Below, piece by piece: positions 1-10,748 of a stretch of DNA of 64,000 bases (within the stretch, counting starts at the first letter, position 1; each line of letters opens with the position of its first letter). Source of the DNA: Dimorphilus gyrociliatus (taxonomy: Eukaryota > Annelida > Polychaeta > Dinophilidae); assembly GCA_904063045.1 (NCBI GenBank), contig CAJFCJ010000003.1, positions 1,488,001 through 1,552,000 of the forward strand, in the 5' to 3' direction. Under the pieces are notes generated by a model that saw only the letters and a list, made by a program, of their open reading frames with translations, was not told the origin of the DNA and did no database searches. Made by a program: the position numbers and the translations under genes.

Positions 1-1271
1 GTTTTTAATTTTAGACTGCCCTGCTAAAACCAACTGCCTTTCAGGCTTTAAATTTTGTTTGTAGTATCTCAGAAGAGATCTATGACCAATGACTGCTCCA
101 GACGGTAAAGTAATTTCGAAGGCATTTTCCGTATCTAATAGATTCATATCAATTTCTTCTGGGTCTTCATTGTCACCATTTTCAGGATATGATGAAGAAT
201 AATCATAATAGTCTTCGTATTCTAGAAGTGTATCGCCTTCATGAAGCATTTTACAATGTTGTTTGTCGGTCATGTGGTTCTGGACAGCTCTCAATGAACG
301 AAAAGATTTGCCGTGTTCACTGCACCATAAACACATACGACCTTCCCCGACTTTTGCTCCTGATATTCAAAATATTTAAAAAAATGAAATACAGTTTAGA
401 GATATCTGAGCAAATACTTTTAGAAAGTAATTTCTTTTAAGATATGAAATAGAGGGATAAAAAATAACGAACCTAGGTAACTTAGAAGGCCCTCCAAATC
501 TGATACATAGTCGATATCAGGTATAAAAAAGTTATGTACTACAGTCATATGCTCCATATTTTTCTCCATGTCATCACAGACCTTTGAGCAAAATAGACAT
601 TCGTTTGCACTGAGAGCATCGTCACAATCACTCCATTCTTCTAAAGAAAGGAACATTTAATTATTGTATTATATAGGCAGGATAGAAGCAATGACATACC
701 GTCATCATCGCTCATGTTTTCATCAGCAATATCTTTCGATTTACTCTCCGATGTAGATGTAGATCTTTGACGGTTAAATATTGGATCATTCGGATTCTCA
801 GACCTTCGAACCTCTAAATCTTTGTGTTTCTTAGATTGGATATGATTTTTAAAAGCATTTTCCGAGCTGTCAAATATAAAACATTAAAGAAACGCTAAAT
901 GATATCTTATTAATTTATTCTACCTGAAACGTTTGTTACAAGTTTCACAGACGAAGTTGTCGGGTTGTTTTTCCGCTTCACTAGCCTAAAATTACGAATA
1001 TTCTAATAAGTAAAAAACTTTACATTTTATAGATTTTATTACCTGATTACGTTGACTAACAACTTTTTCCTCAAATGCAGTAGCTGTTACAGGGGGCATC
1101 TCAGCCACCTTTCTCTTTAAATTGTATCTGAAAAGGGGAGTGCAAGTTTTACATTATACTGTATATTTCACAATCTTATTTGTTTTACCTATGCCAATCA
1201 GTTTTATAATGTGCCCTCTGTAGATCTGGCTCGGGGAAAGCCACACGACAGGTAATACAGGTAAAGGACAT
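1..1271 (-). CDS. ZNF622: ZNF622/REI1-type zinc-finger 60S biogenesis factor, C terminus beyond the window
   Basis: The family acts in late cytoplasmic maturation of the large ribosomal subunit (Rei1/Reh1 in yeast). Exons read on the minus strand are 1189-1271, 1043-1127, 924-985, 700-866, 473-640 and 1-359, all phase-compatible. The start MSFTCITCRVAF opens the first C2H2 finger, followed by AHYKTDWHRYNLKRKV, the typical linker of the family. A second finger (CETCNKRF) comes next. Two further fingers follow, with ECLFCSK and MTVVHNFFIPDIDY, then MCLWCSEHGKSF and NHMTDKQHC. The visible end reads GHRSLLRYYKQNLKPERQ, which matches the conserved C-terminal region. Only the last few dozen residues should be missing. 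The identity is very well supported by the arrangement of all four fingers. Confidence 0.95.
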
Positions 1272-1977
1272 TATGTCTTCAGTTGTCTAAATCGAGCAAT
1301 AATGCTAATCTGAAAATTATGAATAGTAATATAGCACGTTTTGCGAATTATACATTATCGTTTTAAATTTTGGAGGATATAAATTAGAATAAGAGTTTAA
1401 AAATACTTTTTAAGGATTGATAAGAAAATTAATAAAAATAAGCATTGTTCAGTTATGATAATAATTATTAACAAATTACCTGGAGATAGTTTAATAGGTT
1501 AATTTATCGAATTGCACCACAAATAGAAAACTGTCTGCCGAAAAATATTCCAAGATGAAAAAAGCAGTGTCCGGGGATTGCTAAATCTGTGTATATAAAG
1601 AAAAGTTGAAGTAAAGTAGACCAAATAAATGAAAAAAGTAGAGTATTTTATCTTAATAAAACGATGAGTATGAATTAAAAGTGAATTTACATATATTTGA
1701 AAAAATGAATTACTAAAATAAGTCCATAACACCTCCCTCACCTAAACTATATTCGGCTTTTAATCCGACCAGTTTATATTTTCAACACTCGTTTAAATTA
1801 GAAATCAAACATTTTAAGTGGTAAGTCGATGACTCATTGTTTACTTAAAAAGTCTTAAATCTTCAATTTTAGATAATTCAGCACTGATTACGTTTAATAT
1901 GAATTCATTACTCTTTTAGACCTAGCCTGACATTGAAAGTACAGTTGCTTGATTTAGTTACGTATCGCTTCTGTAAA
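1272..1977. other. Intergenic region between divergent ZNF622 and Rab genes
   Basis: AT-rich DNA of about 700 bases separating two head-to-head genes, so it should carry both promoters. Short open frames here lack family resemblance and splice context. I see no RNA gene or repeat. Confidence 0.6.
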
Positions 1978-3120
1978 ATGGCGGAAAAGTTCTTAGAAGC
2001 TAAAGTCGTATTATTAGGAACACAAGGTATGTTAAGGATTCATTTAGATAATCCCAATGACAAATTGTAACATATTGTAATCGCAAAAGTGTAACGTATA
2101 TAAAATTATGAAATCATTTTATTCAAAAGTGGGCGGAATAAGAAAGATAATAATATATACAGTATATCAAAGTAATTTATTTTTGGCTGAATAAATTTGT
2201 TTACAGGTGTTGGAAAAACAAGCATTATTGTACGCTATGTCAGCAATACGTTTTACGCCCATGCTAGTCCTACAATCGGGGCTTCATTCTTCACTTGCAA
2301 ATTGTTTGTAGTTTATTGCGCAATTGCTTACTTTTATCCATATTAACAATATGAATATGAATTATTTGAAACAGAAAATTGAAAAATTGTAATATACGTC
2401 TACAAGTCTGGGATACCGCTGGACAAGAAAGATTCAGATCAATGGTAGATAAAATGATATAGAATATAATATAAACTTATACAGTTTATATATTTAATAA
2501 ATTTTTCTTTAATAATTTAGGCACCGTTATATTATAGAAATGCTAATGCTGCTATCTTGGTTTTTGATATAACAAACCGTTATACTTTTGACGATGTTCA
2601 TGTATGGGTTGAAGGTTTTTCTTTATTTAGCATTATTTATAAATCAAACTTAATTTTCAATTAATTACAATCTACAGAGGTGAGAAAAAATGCTACTGGT
2701 CATTTAGGTATAATTGTTCTTTTTATTTTTAACTTTCTCAAGAAAAGTGTCAATGATAATCAAAATTTATTTATAGACTTAATTCTCATTGGTAATAAAT
2801 CGGATCTCGAAGAGGATCGACAAGTAAATGAAAAAGAAGCAGAAACATACGCAAATACAATTGGTGCCAAATATTTATCAACATCCGCCTTAACAAATGA
2901 GGGTAAATAAAGTAAGAAAATATACAAGTACCACTTTTCAATTATAATTCTTATAGGAATTTCTCAAATTTTTACCGATATTGGTTTTTGCTTACTTGAA
3001 ACAAAGCAATCAAAAGATTCAAAAAACACCGAAAATGGTAATACTAAGGAACCTCTAAATCTTAATAATGGAACATATGGTTCAGAGGAAAAAACTGAAA
3101 AATCTTCTTGCTGCAAGTGA
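1978..3120 (+). CDS. Rab-family small GTPase of the Rab5/Rab21/Rab22 group
   Basis: A membrane-traffic GTPase of 209 residues in seven exons: 1978-2026, 2207-2303, 2375-2444, 2521-2614, 2678-2707, 2777-2902 and 2957-3120. Motifs in order: P-loop GTQGVGKTS (residues 14-22), switch I threonine in SPTIGASF, WDTAGQERFRSM in switch II, and GNKSD for guanine specificity. The last box reads TSAL instead of the usual SAK. The protein ends KSSCCK, a double-cysteine tail of the kind that is geranylgeranylated. Spacing between switch I and switch II equals that of Rab21, and KEAETYANTIGAKY also resembles Rab21, but I cannot separate Rab21 from Rab22/31 or a lineage-specific Rab. The stop codon lies at the start of a TGA-type microsatellite. 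Confidence 0.9.
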
Positions 3121-3139
3121 TGATGATGATGATGATGAT
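3118..3139. repeat. TGA/ATG trinucleotide microsatellite overlapping the Rab stop codon
   Basis: Six or seven tandem TGA units begin with the stop codon itself and run into the 3' untranslated region. Confidence 0.85.
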
Positions 3140-3407
3140 ATATGGATACTATGTGTATAATTTTATGGATAAAGTCAGAATTTTATGGCAGTATTCACAG
3201 ATTTTTACCTTGAATTAAATATTTAGTCTATTTAACTGAGAAATGCCATTATTTTTATTTCTATTTTTTAAATTACTTTTAATTGTAAAAAGTTACTACT
3301 TTTTAATTTCTTACAAAAAAACTTGAATTTTACTTGACATAAATACAATTATAGTTTTATTCAAATCAGTCTTTACATTACTTTTACAATGAAATATATT
3401 CTTTGTT

Positions 3408-5007
3408 CTACTCCAAAAGATATAGTTTATTTGATATTGAAGTACAACCTGCTTTAGAGTATTCAATTCCATCAATCTCTTGAAATGTTACAGAACTAAT
3501 TATTTGGTCAAGCTTCTCTCTTGAAAGTTTCAGTCCCCTCTTTTTTGCTTCCAAAATCACACATTGAATAGCGTGTTTCTTTTCAAGTAATTGAAAGGGA
3601 ACAAAGCTGTCTATCATGCCAGAAGACATAAATTCCTTAAACCAGTGAGTTTTAAGCATAATATTTTTCTCAATTTCTGGATATTTAGTATTTCTATCAA
3701 ATTGTTGAGAATTTTCTGGTTTACTGGTGTCAATAAGGAGAAAAACAGTGTAGTTTATTTTGGTGCTTTGCTTCTTCATTAAGTGTAAAGTAGAAAACAG
3801 AGCCTCTATCACTCGATTATCAGCTATTTCCAAGCCGTCAAAAATGAACAAATTTGTTGATCTGTCTTTAACTAAGTCAGGAATTTCTCTAAATGTTGAA
3901 AGATCCAAAAGCTTTGCTTTAGATCCAAAGTGGTAAGACGTGACATATAAGTGGACATTAGTTTGCTGAAAGGACTTGGAAATAACTTGAGAAGTGTAAG
4001 ATTTACCAGTTCCAGTTGGCCCATGCAATAAAAACACTAAAGGTTCTATTCTTTGTTGTTTTTTATACATTTCCATATAGTTCAAAATATCGCGTAAGGC
4101 GTCGTCCTGACCTATTATACTTTCTCTAAGATCTCTTGAGATATTTGCTAAATCTATATTCAGATTAGGTTTTAAATCAGGAGTGGTTTGTAATTTTAAG
4201 AAAACAAATCCCAATATGGTGGGAAGAAATAAAATTACTAAGAGCAGTAGAACATTTGACTTTTTCTCAATTTTTTTCTCAGGTTCTTTTGAAACATTTG
4301 TGGAGCATAGACTGCGAATACTTGATGGGGGTGATATGTCAGATTGCATTGTGCCTGAAATAGCTGATCCAGTCTCTTCAACTTCTGACCTTCGGACTGT
4401 ACCTACACCAGATATAAGCGACTGTGCAGAATAAATGCTCCTGGAGTCATCTTCAATATTAGAATCCCGTAGCAGCAAGTCATTGGTCGAGCTTCCCATT
4501 TTTGAATCTGCAACAGCAATATATCCAAACATATAAATATTTTTATATATAAAATATATAGAGATACTGTATATATCATACTGTAATTAACAGAAAATAA
4601 TTAGATATTCACATTCAGAAGGGCAAGACGCTTTCGAAATTCCAGTTAGAGTTGACACTCCACTGATCACACTTCTCTGATCGACTTCTAAGTTGTCTGA
4701 TCGCATAGGAAGCTTTTCTTCATCTAAAAGTATATCATATAAATAAATCATCCACAAAAACAAAAAACTCACTATTTGATGAAGTTGACCACAGAGATAA
4801 CCCGGTTGCAGGATCTTTCTCCTGTTCTTTATAGGATGAATTATTAGGTGAATTAAAATCGATTTCCATCGGATGTACGGAGGGATGTTTATTCGGAGGG
4901 GAATGAAAACTAAAAGTGCTTAACGAGCTGTTGATCAATCGTAAATTTAATCCATCATTGTTTTCTCTATTTTCTTTATTTTCTTTATTACAAGGACTCC
5001 ACTCCAT
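3408..5007 (-). CDS. Torsin-family AAA+ ATPase, torsin-4A-like, membrane-anchored
   Basis: Torsins are AAA+ proteins of the ER and nuclear envelope. Exons (minus) 4773-5007, 4613-4723 and 3408-4507 join in phase to give 481 residues. The start at 5007 (MEWSPCNKE) is the first ATG in the open frame, but the frame continues upstream, so an extra 5' exon is possible. A Ser/Thr-rich N-terminal region precedes one hydrophobic segment (VLLLLVILFLPTILGFVFL). The AAA domain follows: IIGQDDALRDIL, Walker A GPTGTGKS, Walker B strand NLFIFDGLEI. Near the end AGCTSISNKLYLL matches the conserved torsin Gly-Cys motif. The single transmembrane segment and long N terminus favour TOR4A over TOR1. The Walker B position that is normally Glu is Gly here. 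Confidence 0.82.
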
Positions 5008-5237
5008 GAGACTTTCATCGCTCAGGAAAGATTTATCAGGAAAATTTCGAAGGCTCTCTGAATGCTGACTGAAAAAAATAATAAACAAACAGATAGCACA
5101 AATGCGAAGGGAGTTTATCAACTTGTTTATTTAACAACCTCATGACCAAAGTTTAAAACTTAGTTTCAGTATCACAACCCCTGCGTTTAGCGAAACATTA
5201 CGACAACACCCGTTTCTTAGGATATGGACACCACACA
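5008..5237. promoter_or_regulatory. Probable bidirectional promoter, torsin-like / TFPT-like
   Basis: Only about 230 bases separate the two divergent start codons, and part of the torsin side may be a 5' exon. Shared promoter function is inferred from spacing alone. Confidence 0.5.
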
Positions 5238-6150
5238 ATGACTATCATGGGAGATGATATGAATGAAAACATAGAATTATCGGATTTCGTTGAGTCTGAA
5301 GAAGAGGAGCAGGATAACCCCTACAAGAGAAAATATTTAACTTTGAAAAAGCATATTGAAGATATTTGCCGCGTAAGCGCAATATCAAAAAAATTTTATT
5401 TGAGCGATATTCAATAAAAAACAAATTATTAATGATTTGCCCTTTCAGGACAATAAACGGCTGGTAAACCGTATTCATCACATCAAAAGACTCAAACATC
5501 GAGCCAAAAAACTTCGAAAGTATGATTTTATTTCCTTAGAATTAAGTTAATTTTAAGTTTGAGCAGGTATTTGATAAGAACATTGCGGGAACATGATGTT
5601 GACATCGAAAGTATTCCCTTACCCTCAGGCTTAGAGGTACAGAGAAGAATGCATTGTATTAAACATTTTTATAAAGATAATTTCAAACTATAGATGTCAT
5701 TATCAACAATACCAATTCCCCCAATATCAAGTTCTCAGGATGCTTTATCTACTGCAAATTTTCATGCTAAATCTAAAACGACTATAACTGCCGGTATATC
5801 TCCAGTGAGACAAGCAAGAAACGGGAAACAGAACAAGTCGAAGGCATTTTTAAATTTTAGCGCAAAGAAGAGGCCACAAATTTTAGCTCAAGTCAATCAG
5901 CTGGTACGTTTAATAATCATGTCAAAATAGAATTTGAAATATAGAAAATGTTTAATTTGATTTAGTAATGAATAATCTTTTTAGAGTAGATAAAATATAA
6001 AATATTAATTTACCTCTTTTGATCCCCAAGATGAGAAATAAATCTGAAAAGGAAAAGGAAGATGCAGTTGAGGAGCATTTAGCATCTTTATACAAAGCCT
6101 TAACCCCACAAGAAAGAAGAAGATTTCAAAATTCTAAAAAAGCCTCCTAA
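5238..6150 (+). CDS. TFPT: TFPT/INO80F-like coiled-coil protein
   Basis: TFPT is a small subunit of the INO80 chromatin-remodelling complex. Exons 5238-5372, 5449-5519, 5567-5636, 5694-5903 and 6031-6150 keep one frame and give 201 residues. After an acidic N terminus comes YKRKYLTLKKHIEDICRDN and RLVNRIHHIKRLKHRAKKLR, a basic coiled coil whose order resembles the TFPT core KYxELK...NxRLLNRLHxVxR. A Ser/Pro/Ala-rich middle and a basic tail (TPQERRRFQNSKKAS) follow. The splice phases support a real gene. The family call rests on the coiled coil only, so INO80E or another short nuclear coiled-coil protein remains possible. A polyadenylation signal lies about 110 bases after the stop. Confidence 0.6.
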
Positions 6151-6257
6151 GTCTTCAGATCTGTGTTTTGAACTATTAAAACTTTCTGAAAAGTTTTTTT
6201 CACTATTTTCGTACTTTTTTTTGTCTTTGATAAAGTCAATATGGAATTTTTTTTTAA

Positions 6258-6263
6258 AATAAA
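6258..6263 (+). terminator. AATAAA poly(A) signal of the TFPT-like gene
   Basis: Canonical hexamer in an A/T-rich 3' region, 108 bases after the stop codon. Confidence 0.55.
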
Positions 6264-6913
6264 TAATGTTATTCTATACAAATTAACTGTTAGTCTATCT
6301 TTTTTTATTTATTTAAATACTTTATAGGGATATAACAGCTATCATAAAAAGTTTACAAAATTAATAATACGTCGTTTGAAAGCAGTCTGCTATTAATCTA
6401 ATTACTTCTTTTCATTTCTAATTATGAATTTAAAACATATGTTGTAAATGACAGCTTTTAAAATTTTATTAGATCAATTATTTGTAATACAAAGGAGGAA
6501 AACAAATAAAAATTAGCAATAAAGCTCATATTTTTAGAAAATTGACTTTCACTATATGACAATTAGGGATACGTATTTGATATAATAAGGCATCCGCTAT
6601 ATAGATGCGATTGACCAATAAACGAAAAGACAGATCTAGAATACACCTTTTTTGAATAGTTTTTAACAATAACGTGCTTAAATGTTGGGCGGGAAATTTA
6701 AAAAAGTGGTTTTCGTTAGCTTCTTTTCATAACTTTTTCGTGTTGACGTAAAAGTTTCCAAATATTCAAAAGAATAACGTTTTAAGAAGGTGTTACCAGC
6801 TTTGTCAATTTTATTTGAAATTTTAATTAAGTCTTTATAATTTTATTCTATTCATAATTTGCCGCCAATAGTGATCACGTGATTTTAGTATCGTTCCCAA
6901 GCAGCTAAAAACC
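6264..6913. other. Intergenic region upstream of PGAM5
   Basis: A 650-base AT-rich stretch between two genes in the same direction. I see no exon with splice support and no RNA gene. The last 200 bases should hold the PGAM5 promoter. Confidence 0.5.
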
Positions 6914-7807
6914 ATGTTCTCCAGCAGAATACTGAAATTTGCCGGTAAGGTAACTCTCATTTCGACCGGAACTGCCATCTTTCTCTATCCGAATATTACT
7001 AATGCTGCGGAAGTTGATAAAAGGCAAGAATCAGTCTCTTGGGATTCTAACTGGGACAAAAGAAATCCTGATGTTATGCTGGAGCATTACAAGTTTAGAT
7101 TGAAGAAGAAAGCTTTGGAAAATGAAAAGTCGAGAGAAGAGTTTAGTACCAAAGCTAGTCGACATATTTTGCTTATAAGACATGGACAGTATAACATTAA
7201 AGGTTCAGAAGACGAAGAGAGGAAATTGACGGAAATTGGCAGATTGCAAGCTCATGAGACTGGCAAACGATTAAAGGATTTGGCTCTCCCTTATACGATG
7301 TTCGTCTCATCTACTATGCAAAGGGCCAAGGAAACGGCGGAAATTATAGAAAACTATCTCCCAATAAAAATTGGAATATATGATGATAATTTAAGGGAAG
7401 GCATGCCATACCCTCCAGAACCTCCAATTATGATGTATCGTTCTGAATATCGGGTAAATCTTCAATATATTTCCAGTTAATTCTAGTCTTTGACATTTTT
7501 TAATATTATTAATTAGTATCATGAGGATGGTGCAAGAATAGAAGCCGCTTATCGAAGATACTTCAAAAGAACAGACCCTGGTCAGACGGAAGATTCCTAC
7601 GATATTGTGGTCTGTCATGCCAATGTCATTAGATATTTTATTTGCCGAGTGCTCCAAGTGTCACCCTCAGCCTGGGCAAGAATGGATCTCAAACATGCAA
7701 GTATAACTTGGGTTGTCATAAGGCCCAACGGTGAAATTAGAATAAGGCAAGTTGGAGACTGCGGTCACATGCCAGTTAAACTAATGACTTCTAAAAATAG
7801 CTCATAA
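6914..7807 (+). CDS. PGAM5: PGAM5 mitochondrial serine/threonine phosphatase
   Basis: PGAM5 uses a phosphoglycerate-mutase fold as a protein phosphatase at the mitochondrial membrane, with roles in mitophagy and cell death. Two exons (6914-7453 and 7517-7807) encode 276 residues, close to the human length. An N-terminal hydrophobic segment (about residues 10-28) serves as membrane anchor. WDSNWDKR matches the WDPNWD multimerisation motif. The catalytic histidine lies in LIRHGQY, where vertebrate PGAM5 has RHSQY. Further active-site elements are SSTMQRAKET, the glutamate in LREGMP and the second histidine in VCHANVIRYF. The C terminus IRPNGEIRIRQVGDCGHMP is also typical. The identity is secure. 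Confidence 0.96.
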
Positions 7808-7977
7808 TTTAAAGAAATCAACTGTATTAATTAATATTTAACAAAAAATGCTCTTTTATACACTTATTAAAACAGCAAAATGAATGTTAACTTCTTTATC
7901 ACAGTAGGAATACTAAGGCTTGTTATCACAATATTCTTTTAATGGTGGTAAACTAAATGCTAAATTTAATATACATA

Positions 7978-9547
7978 TTAGAACGCATTAAGCGACGAAT
8001 TAACTTGTATATATTTGATATTAGGCTGTACTTCTCCGTTTGCTAACTTTAGCAAACTTTTCCACACTCTTTGAATGGAGCTTAAGTCATGAACATGAGA
8101 AAAAACGTATGTGTACCACTGAGGACCATTAAACTTTTCCTGTAGCTTACGCCCATCTAGAACATATGTACTCATAAATTGTTTGTGTTTTAACTTCAAC
8201 TTGAGTGGAAGTAAACCAGTGATGTAGAAGTCGTCAACCCAGAAAAAAGGAACTGTATAACTTGCATAGTAAAGCTTAACAGCTACGTCGGTACTGAGTG
8301 TAAACGCACTACCAGAGCAATATGTTGGATAGTACTTTCCAGGAAACTCTTTTTCGCTTACTGCCCATTTCCCTGTTCTCATTACTATCATCCTACCCCA
8401 GACTAGACAAAGTATTAAATCATTTCGGTATGTTCCAAATCGATAGTAACTCGATAAATGCCTTAGCAACGTAAACATATTGACGAACATGTCGTCGTCA
8501 GCCTTCAGAACATACTTTGAGTTCCTGCAATGAGTTGTTACCCATTTTAAAGCTGCTACTCCCTTATAGGTTAAATTTTTATAGGCATCCACAAAATCTT
8601 CTTGAACTATATCATTATACATTTGAGCTTCGTAAAGCAAGGCCTCTTGAATATTCTGAAAGAAGTAATGTCGGTTAGTAGTAGTATTATTATCAACAAT
8701 ATATTTACATAACAATTTATATCCACACTGCCTTTGTAAAATCTAATATTTGCATTTTGCTTTTTTTTCGAAAATTCAAAGGTTCAGTGAATCAGTTTTA
8801 ACTTTAGGTCTAAAATACATAAGAATAAAAAGTTTCAAAATGCACACCTTATTATCATCTGCACTCTTTCCAAGAACAAATACGACTCTTATTTTTAATT
8901 CATACTGCTTTGGATTTCCCCAAGTTTGTCGAATTACCATCCGTTGTTTAACGTGTTTTATGGCTGTATGAACATATACCAGGAGGAATAAGTCATCAAT
9001 TTGACATATGCTTTTTGAATTAATGATGTATTTAAATGGGTGAGGATTACGAATTTCAGATTCGTTTAATGTCTCATTAATTCCTTTGATGAAGGAGTGT
9101 AAATGAGAATGATTGGCTTTTAAAACAGTCATATTGCTAGCAAATTTTGATAAAGAAGAATCATTGCTTTTCTCAATTGGTTTGAGAACAATTTTCGGTG
9201 TAAATTTTCTTGTGGGACTGATGGCATGTTGATCATCGACATGAAATTTTATAGTTGATGGTTGTATCTCTCTTAATTTAAAATCTTCTCTCTCATTTTT
9301 TTCTTCAGTGGTATGGAAGCTATCAACACAAGATATAATTAATATTAATTCACTTTGAAAAAAACCCCAGTTTTTTTTAATAAAAAAACCCATAGTAGAA
9401 CGATGTTTTATTGAAAATTGTATAACGGTCATAAATAATTTACAAAAACATGCATGTATATAAGTGTTCTTACTTTATCAAATATATCAATAGGATAAGC
9501 AGCACTATTGCAGTTCCTAAGAGGCGACTTATCCCACGAAATCTCAT
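7978..9547 (-). CDS. Beta-1,3-galactosyltransferase-type glycosyltransferase (GT31)
   Basis: A Golgi type II enzyme that adds a beta-1,3-linked sugar. Exons (minus) 9474-9547, 8848-9319 and 7978-8655 join in phase to 407 residues. The short first exon encodes MRFRGISRLL followed by GTAIVLLILLIYLI, a typical signal anchor. I chose this start because only this frame joins the next exon. The stem (about 26-140) is Ser/Thr and Asn rich. Catalytic-domain motifs: RMVIRQTWGN, VFVLGKS, EDFVDAYKNLTYK, the metal-binding DDD in LKADDDMFVN, YPTYCSGSAFTLS and WVDDFYITG. This is the B3GALT/B3GNT family. The acceptor cannot be told from sequence. Confidence 0.9.
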
Positions 9548-9921
9548 TCTCTTTCAAGCATCTGTTGGGATAATTACAATATCTCAAATCTAAGATCAAT
9601 ACTGACGCCATAATATTGATGAATCAGTTAATATTTGATCCACGCCTTCAAGATAGGCTACAATTTCAGTTCCTATATTTGACAACAAATTTGTCTATTT
9701 ACGATAATTATTATTATATACATACATATAGTATAATTATGTATTTGAAGGTTTCTTATCCATCTGTGATTCCTTAATTGAAAGTTATAATACCTCTTTT
9801 CTCCGAAATTCTCATTGAAATGATACTCTATTTTTAGACAGATAGGCGTCGCCATATGTATTCTCTCGTTTTTTAACGATAAACGTACGTAGAATTGACC
9901 TTGACCCGAGGAGAAAACGTG
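9548..9921. promoter_or_regulatory. Shared upstream region of GT31 and MRPS26 genes
   Basis: 374 bases between divergent starts. The open frames here do not splice into either gene. It presumably contains both promoters, which is inference from position. Confidence 0.45.
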
Positions 9922-10631
9922 ATGAGTTTACAATCGGTTTTTAGTCGGTTTTTACCCAATTTAAGGGTTATCCGTCAGAATGGAATCAATGCACAACAGT
10001 TACGATTTAGGAAACGTAGATGGGCACCTATTGCTGCCTCAAAGCTGTATGTTGTGCCTCCTGATCCACACTTTCCAGAATGGGATCAACTTAGAAAGCT
10101 AGAAAAGGTTTATGCAACAGAAATGCGATCTATAAGGTAAAATTCTATGGAGCTCAGAGCACCATTCTAATCTAATACTGAAATATAATTTATAGACAAG
10201 CTTTCGTGAAGGAACGTCAACAGATAAAATACGCTCAGACAGAAGCAGCAGAAGTTGTCCAAAAGAGAAAAGATGAATTTCAAGCTCTGAAGAAGCTTAA
10301 CAACGAATGGAACGATAGAGTTGGAAAGATAAGACAAGAAAGACAAATATTGGAAGACGAGGCTGCTGAAGAGCGTAGGATACGGGAATTGATAGCCTTG
10401 GAAGAAGAAGAAAAGCGTATTCGTATGGAAAATGAACGTTTAGTTAGAGAGGAGATAGAAAATTCAAAACAGTTTATTGATATGGACGACATTGATAACG
10501 AAATTGAAAAGGCATTAAATTCAAGGGCCGATTATAATTTTGCCATAGATGTATTTGGTAATAGATATTACAATTCCTCTCAAACATCATCAGAAACTTC
10601 CAGTATTCAGGACACTCAAAAAGGGAGCTAA
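9922..10631 (+). CDS. MRPS26: Mitochondrial ribosomal protein mS26
   Basis: A metazoan-type protein of the mitochondrial small subunit. Exons 9922-10136 and 10196-10631 encode 216 residues. The N terminus is basic and hydroxylated like a mitochondrial presequence, followed by FRKRRWAPIAASKLYV. The middle is a long charged helix rich in Glu/Arg/Lys (about 85-165). The diagnostic C-terminal part is FIDMDDIDNEIEKALNSR followed by ADYNFAID, matching the human FITRENLEARVEAALDSR and NYNWAI pattern. The start is set by ATG at 9922. It forms a head-to-head pair with the GT31 gene. Confidence 0.88.
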
Positions 10632-10748
10632 GCAAATGCCTGATTTAAATATTTAGTCTGTTTTCAATATGAAATTCATGTATCAACTGACAGAAGAATA
10701 GAATATCCTTAACTGTTTTGTTAATTTTTTCACGTTATTGCTTAGCTT

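Noticed and set aside
5245-5499. Minus-strand 84-codon frame
   Set aside because: It lies antisense to the first exons of the TFPT-like gene and spans its intron.
9673-9855. Minus-strand frame starting MATPICLKIEYHF between GT31 and MRPS26
   Set aside because: Its splice phases do not lead into the GT31 exons and it has no membrane anchor.
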